From: Streptomyces sp. V2I9
GTDB lineage: Bacteria; Actinomycetota; Actinomycetes; Streptomycetales; Streptomycetaceae
DNA: 64,000 nucleotides
Direction: 5' to 3'
NCBI RefSeq assembly: GCF_030817475.1
Contig: NZ_JAUSZJ010000002.1
Coordinates: 3,858,626-3,922,625, forward strand
Shown: one piece after another, positions 60,074 to 64,000 of the stretch
How the letters are laid out: each line of letters opens with the position of its first letter
Numbering within the stretch: position 1 is the first letter of the stretch
Notes under the pieces: generated by a model
Seen by the model: only the letters and a program-made list of their open reading frames with translations
Databases searched by the model: none
What the model was told of the DNA's origin: nothing
Position numbers and translations under genes: made by a program

Positions 60074-61657
60074 ATGGTGTTCCGCAGCGAGTACACAGAC
60101 GTACCGGCCCTCGACACACCCATCCACGAAGCGGCCCTCGGCGGGGCCGCGGGGTTCGGTGACACCGTCGCACTGATCGACGGCACGAACGGCATGTCCC
60201 TCACCTACGCCCAACTCGACGGCTTCCACCGGCGGATCGCCGCCGCACTCGCGGAGGCCGGGCTCCGGAAGGGTGACGTCCTCGCCCTGCACAGCCCCAA
60301 CACCATCGCCTATCCCGCCGTGTTCTACGGGGCCACCCGCGCCGGGGCCTCCGTCACCACGGTCCACCCGCTGGCCACCCCCGAGGAGTTCGCCAAGCAG
60401 CTCACGGACAGCGGGGCGCGGTGGATCGTGACCGTCTCCCCGCTCCTGGCGACCGCGCGACGCGCGGCCGAACTCGCGGGCGGCGTACGGGAGATCTACG
60501 TGTGCGACCAGGCGGAGGGGCACACCTCCGTCCTGGACATGCTGTCCTCCACGGCCCCCGAGCCGGAGATCGCCATCGACCCCGGCGAGGACGTCGCCGC
60601 CCTCCCGTACAGCTCGGGAACGACGGGCGCGCCCAAGGGCGTGATGCTGACGCACCGGTCGATCGCGACCAACCTGGAACAGCTGCGGCCGTTCATCCCG
60701 ATGGGCGAGGGCGACCGCATCCTGGCGGTGCTGCCCTTCTTCCACATCTACGGCCTCACCGCGCTCATGAACGCCCCGCTGCGCTGCGGCGCGACGGTCG
60801 TCGTGCTGCCCCGGTTCGACCTGGCGCAGTTCCTGGAGGCCATCCAGACGCACCGGATCTCCGGTCTGTACGTGGCCCCGCCGATCGTGCTGGCGCTGGC
60901 GAAACACCCGCTGGTGGGGGAGTACGACCTCTCCTCGCTCCGGTACATCGTCTCCGCCGCCGCCCCGCTCGACGCCGAATTGGCCGCCGCCTGTTCGGCC
61001 CGGCTCGGCCTGCCGCCGGTACGGCAGGCGTACGGGATGACGGAGCTGTCGCCGGGCACGCACGTGGTGCCGCTCTCCGTCGAGCACCCGCCGCCGGGCA
61101 CGGTCGGCAAGCTGCTGCCGAACACCGAGATGCGGATCGTGTCGCTGGAGGACCCGGCGCAGGACGCGGAGCCCGGAGCGGACGGCGAGATCCTGATCCG
61201 GGGCCCGCAGGTGATGAAGGGCTACCTGAACCGCCCCGACGCCACCGCCGGCATGATCGACGCGGACGGCTGGGTGCACACGGGCGACGTCGGGCGGGTG
61301 GACGAGGACGGCTGGCTGTACGTCGTCGACCGGGTCAAGGAACTGATCAAGTACAAGGGCTACCAGGTCGCCCCCGCCGAACTGGAGGCCCTGCTGCTGA
61401 CCCACGACCAGGTCGCGGACGCGGCGGTGATCGGGGTCCACGACGAGGAGGGCAACGAGGTCCCGAAGGCGTTCCTGGTCCGGGGTCCGGCGGCGGACGG
61501 ACTGACCGAGGACGACGTCATGGCCTACGTCGCCGAGCGGGTCTCCCCGTACAAGAAGCTGCGGCGGGCCGAGTTCATCGAGGCGGTGCCCCGCGCCGCC
61601 TCCGGCAAGATCCTCCGGCGCGAGCTGCGCGACCGGGAGAAGACGGAGGAACAGTGA
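60074..61657 (+). CDS. acyl-CoA ligase (4-coumarate-CoA ligase-like AMP-binding enzyme)
   Basis: 527 aa. The AMP-binding P-loop is LPYSSGTTGAPKGVMLTHRS. FFHIYGLTALMNAPLRCGAT and the A5 motif QAYGMTELSPGTH follow, then WVHTGDVGRVDEDGWLYVVD, KELIKYKGYQVAPAELEALL and the catalytic Lys in RAASGKILRREL. It makes an acyl-CoA from a free acid by way of the adenylate, which gives the pathway its entry step. The ATG at 60074 follows AGGGG. A 146-bp gap separates it from the dehydrogenase gene; it may still be one transcript. Confidence 0.93.
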   Translation: MVFRSEYTDVPALDTPIHEAALGGAAGFGDTVALIDGTNGMSLTYAQLDGFHRRIAAALAEAGLRKGDVLALHSPNTIAYPAVFYGATRAGASVTTVHPLATPEEFAKQLTDSGARWIVTVSPLLATARRAAELAGGVREIYVCDQAEGHTSVLDMLSSTAPEPEIAIDPGEDVAALPYSSGTTGAPKGVMLTHRSIATNLEQLRPFIPMGEGDRILAVLPFFHIYGLTALMNAPLRCGATVVVLPRFDLAQFLEAIQTHRISGLYVAPPIVLALAKHPLVGEYDLSSLRYIVSAAAPLDAELAAACSARLGLPPVRQAYGMTELSPGTHVVPLSVEHPPPGTVGKLLPNTEMRIVSLEDPAQDAEPGADGEILIRGPQVMKGYLNRPDATAGMIDADGWVHTGDVGRVDEDGWLYVVDRVKELIKYKGYQVAPAELEALLLTHDQVADAAVIGVHDEEGNEVPKAFLVRGPAADGLTEDDVMAYVAERVSPYKKLRRAEFIEAVPRAASGKILRRELRDREKTEEQ

Positions 61658-62388
61658 CGCTGATCGTACGCACGGGGGAGCGGGGCATCGCCACCCTGAC
61701 GCTGGACTCCCCGGCCAACCGCAACGCGCTCTCGGCGGCCCTGGTCGGCGCGTTGCGGGAGGCGCTGGCGGCCTGCGCGGCGGACGACACCGTACGGGCG
61801 GTGGTGCTCACCCACACCGGGACGACGTTCTGCGCCGGGGCGGACCTGACGGCGCCGCCGGACCCGGCGGCGTTCGTCGGCCTGATGCGGGACATCGTGG
61901 CACTGCCGAAACCGGTGGTGGCGCGGGTGGACGGCCACGTCCGCGCGGGCGGGCTCGGCCTGCTGGCGGCGTGCGACATCGCGGTGGCGGGCGGGGCGTC
62001 GTCCTTCGCGCTCACCGAGTCCCGGCTCGGCCTGGCCCCGGCGGTCATCTCCCTCACCCTGCTGCCGCGCCTGGACCGTACGGCGGCACACCGCTACTAC
62101 CTCACCGGCGAACGGTTCGACGCGGCGGAGGCGGCCAGGATCTCCCTGGTCACGGAGGCCGCCGAGGACGTCGACCAGGCGCTCGCACCGGTCCTGGACG
62201 GCCTGCGGCGGGCCTCCCCGCAGGGGCTGGCCGCGTCGAAGGAGCTGGTCACGGCTACGGTGCTGAGAAGCTTCGACCAGTACGCCGAAGACCTCATCGC
62301 CCGCTCCGCCGCGTTGTTCGCCTCCGACGAGGCGAGGGAGGGGATGACGGCCTTCCTCGAACGACGGGACCCGGCATGGGTGCGGTGA
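61654..62388 (+). CDS. enoyl-CoA hydratase/isomerase family protein
   Basis: 244 aa crotonase. The start GIATLTLDSPANRNALSAAL and oxyanion segments TTFCAGADLT and VDGHVRAGGLGLLAACDIAV are intact. In the place of the two catalytic Glu residues of classical hydratase, the second region reads FALTESRLGLAPAVISL, with the Glu in LTESRLG conserved and the first less clear (VRAGGLG). AtuE or LiuC hydrate the carboxylated enoyl-CoA, and this would be the same step. The GTG at 61654 overlaps the ligase stop. Confidence 0.9.
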   Translation: MTLIVRTGERGIATLTLDSPANRNALSAALVGALREALAACAADDTVRAVVLTHTGTTFCAGADLTAPPDPAAFVGLMRDIVALPKPVVARVDGHVRAGGLGLLAACDIAVAGGASSFALTESRLGLAPAVISLTLLPRLDRTAAHRYYLTGERFDAAEAARISLVTEAAEDVDQALAPVLDGLRRASPQGLAASKELVTATVLRSFDQYAEDLIARSAALFASDEAREGMTAFLERRDPAWVR

Positions 62389-62999
62389 CCTCCTCCACCT
62401 CCTCCACCTCCTCCTCCGCATCCAAGGCGGTGCACGCGCCCAAGCAGGACCGCAGCCGGGCCACCCGGCAGCGGCTCCTGGAGGCCGCGGTGGCCTGCCT
62501 GGCCGAGCACGGCTGGGCGGGCTCCACGGTCTCCGTCGTCGCGGAGCGGGCCGGCGTCTCGCGCGGGGCGGCCCAGCACCACTTCCCGACGCGGGAGGAC
62601 CTGTTCACGGGTGCGGTGGAGTACGTCGCGGAGGAACGCTCCGCCGCCCTGCGCGCCCTCCCGGTCCAGGGCCGCGCCGAGGTGGTCGCCGCCCTGGTCG
62701 ACCTCTACACGGGCCCCCTGTTCCGGGCCGCGCTCCAGCTCTGGGTGGCCGCCTCCAACGAGCCCCAGCTCCGCCCGCGCGTCACGGAGCTGGAGGCGCG
62801 GGTGGGCCGCGAGACCCACCGGATCGCGGTCGAGCTCCTCGGCGCGGACGAGTCCCGCCCCGGCACCCGGGAAACGGTCCAGGGCCTCCTGGACATGGCC
62901 CGCGGTCTCGGCCTCGCCAACCTCCTCACCGACGACACGGCCCGCCGGGCACGGGTGGTGGCGCAGTGGGCGGCACTGGTGGAGGAGGGGCTGGGGTGA
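62376..62999 (+). CDS. TetR-family regulator of the catabolic operon
   Basis: 207 aa. A Ser/Thr-rich leader (encoded by short CTCCAC repeats) precedes the HTH: DRSRATRQRLLEAAVACLAE, then GSTVSVVAERAGVSRGAAQH and HFPTREDLF. The C-terminal helical domain binds the effector, presumably an acyl-CoA. The ATG at 62376 overlaps the end of the hydratase gene; the GTG at 62385 (GTGA overlap) is an equally good start. It probably binds the CAAGCACGCTTG site at 52465. Confidence 0.9.
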   Translation: MGAVTSSTSSTSSSASKAVHAPKQDRSRATRQRLLEAAVACLAEHGWAGSTVSVVAERAGVSRGAAQHHFPTREDLFTGAVEYVAEERSAALRALPVQGRAEVVAALVDLYTGPLFRAALQLWVAASNEPQLRPRVTELEARVGRETHRIAVELLGADESRPGTRETVQGLLDMARGLGLANLLTDDTARRARVVAQWAALVEEGLG

Positions 63000-63004
63000 G
63001 GGTC

Positions 63005-64000
63005 TCAGCGGTACCGGATCACATGCAGCGCGTGGACACCGGTCGGGTCGAAGGACACAGGCTCGTCGGACGAGCCGTCGAGAAGCAGCACGCCTGTATC
63101 CGTGGTGAGACCGTTGACCAGCCATCCCACGGCCTCGCGGCCCCGGCCGTCCGTACGGCGCACCCAGATCAGGGCGCGTGAGCCGGCCGGGAAGGAGGAC
63201 AGCTCGTCCACCCCCGACGACCAGAGCCGGTGGTCCGACAGGGACAGGACGGGTCCGAGCCGGGCGAAGGTCGGCTCGAACCCGTCGGCACGGCCGGGCG
63301 GGGGCGGCGCGGGGAACGTCCCGGTGCCGGGACGCCCTCCGGCGTCCCAGTGGGCCGGCCAGTTCCAGGGGGCGGCGTTCGGCAGCCCGAACGGCTCGCC
63401 CGCGTCCTTGGGGACGACCAGCGTCGCGCATGGCGTCCTGGAGGCGCCCGCTCTCCCGATGGCGTCGCGTACCGACGGAGAAGACCCAGCCCCGCCCGGT
63501 TTCGTCACCGACGGTCGGACCCACCAGTTCCGCCTCGCCCCCGTACGTGTTCTCCAGCCACAGCCGCGCCTTGGTGACCGCCGCCTCGAAGTCGTGGGCC
63601 TCCTGCTCCCACGGACGGCGCGAAACCCTCTGCGCCTCCGGCAGGGCCCGGACGAGGACCAACTCGCGTACGCCGTCGGTGTCCAGCCGGGCGAGGGAAG
63701 AGGTCAGGCCGTCGAGGAAGACGACCTGTCCTTGATGGTTGTGCGCGTAGACCAGATGGCCCGGCGCTTCCAGGTCGCCGATCTCACGACGTACCCACAC
63801 CAGGCCGCGGCTGTCGGACCCGTGCTCCGCGACCGCCTTCACGATCTCGTCCCAACTGTTCGCCCGCACCCGCTCGAACTCCGGGAAGTACCGCCGGGTC
63901 AGCCGGCTCCACCAGCCGGGTGCCTCGTCCGAGGGCCGCCAGGCGAGCGCGGTGGACGGGCTCTTGCCGATCGCGGAGTGCAGGGCCACGACCGCGCCAC
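63005..64000 (-). pseudogene. protein with papain-fold-like and YrhB/Imm35-like segments; partial and frameshifted
   Basis: The gene reads leftward from the window edge, and its start may lie beyond 64000. The first segment has SRGLVWVRREIGDLEAPGHL and HNHQGQVVFLDGLTSSLARL, a Tox-PL/papain-fold-like pattern with His and Asp but no visible catalytic Cys in the window. A YrhB/Imm35-like stretch follows (KARLWLENTYGGEAELVGPT, RGWVFSVGT). The frame then breaks between about 63480 and 63415. The next frame continues as LVVPKDAGEPFGLPNAAPWN and a second papain-fold-like repeat (GSRALIWVRRTDGRGREAVG, TGVLLLDGSSDEPVSFD) to the stop at 63005. One base too many, or two too few, explains the break. It is likely an immunity- or toxin-related protein, but that is inferred. 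Confidence 0.55.

Noticed and set aside
62390..62425. CTCCAC trinucleotide-type repeats near the last TetR gene
   Set aside because: They encode the Ser/Thr leader of the regulator and look like ordinary low-complexity coding DNA.
52538..62999. Reading the operon as a secondary-metabolite cluster
   Set aside because: No polyketide, peptide or terpene synthase gene is present, and every enzyme fits stepwise acyl-CoA degradation.

Overview
This is a 64 kb piece of a high-GC (roughly 72-74%) actinobacterial chromosome, almost certainly from Streptomyces. The evidence is the very high third-position GC, frequent GTG and TTG starts, 4-bp ATGA/GTGA gene overlaps, a complete CvnABCD conservon with two P450 genes, DUF574 methyltransferase and DUF5753-type regulator genes, DrrAB-like and MacB-like exporters, and many small TetR, LysR and XRE regulators. 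I saw no rRNA, tRNA, CRISPR array, integrase or complete insertion sequence. The gene mix looks like an ordinary chromosomal-arm region with modest accessory content.

Layout. 0-2 kb: a cupin/zinc-ribbon protein, a small membrane protein and the C-terminal stump of an IS5-like transposase. 2-8 kb: a Ser/Thr kinase with a fused extracellular glutamine-binding-protein domain, two short-chain dehydrogenases, a LysR regulator with a striking pair of palindromes in front, and an NTF2-like protein. 8-12.7 kb: a two-HTH PucR-like regulator, a DUF574 methyltransferase overlapping an XRE/DUF5753 regulator, a repeat-bearing divergent promoter region and small proteins. 13-16 kb: a translationally coupled trio (WXG100-like helical protein, DUF1023 hydrolase, lipoprotein). 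16-20.8 kb: a P-loop kinase, secreted proteins and a CPBP (CAAX-type) protease gene with an apparent frameshift. 20.8-27.7 kb: a lipoprotein / HlyD-like adaptor / MacB-like ATPase / permease operon facing a response regulator / histidine kinase / GerMN lipoprotein operon. 27.7-39 kb: assorted singletons and a TetR / DrrA-DrrB exporter locus with three evenly spaced operators. 39-46 kb: serC, then the conservon CvnABCD with a CYP157-like P450 that lacks ExxR and a CYP154-like P450. 46-52.4 kb: an FAD/Fe-S oxidoreductase, an EamA exporter, a PIN-domain remnant, a NUDIX protein and a DinB protein.

The most distinctive region is 52.5-63.0 kb: a compact operon for activation and carboxylating degradation of an unknown, probably branched or isoprenoid, acid. 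It encodes a TIGR03084-type metal enzyme, an AtuA (DUF1446) protein, carboxyltransferase and biotin-carboxylase subunits, an acyl-CoA dehydrogenase, an acyl-CoA ligase, an enoyl-CoA hydratase and a TetR regulator. It resembles the Atu/Liu pathways but has no HMG-CoA lyase in the window. The window ends in a damaged, edge-truncated gene with papain-fold-like and YrhB/Imm35-like segments.

Two cross-cutting observations. First, three genes (at about 19.6, 23.9 and 63.4 kb) show clean reading-frame breaks, which look either like recent decay or like base-level assembly errors in G/C runs. Second, short tandem repeats of 16-22 bp recur in gaps between converging genes, and the TGACC(N)GGTCA palindrome appears at a 22-bp period in two distant places.
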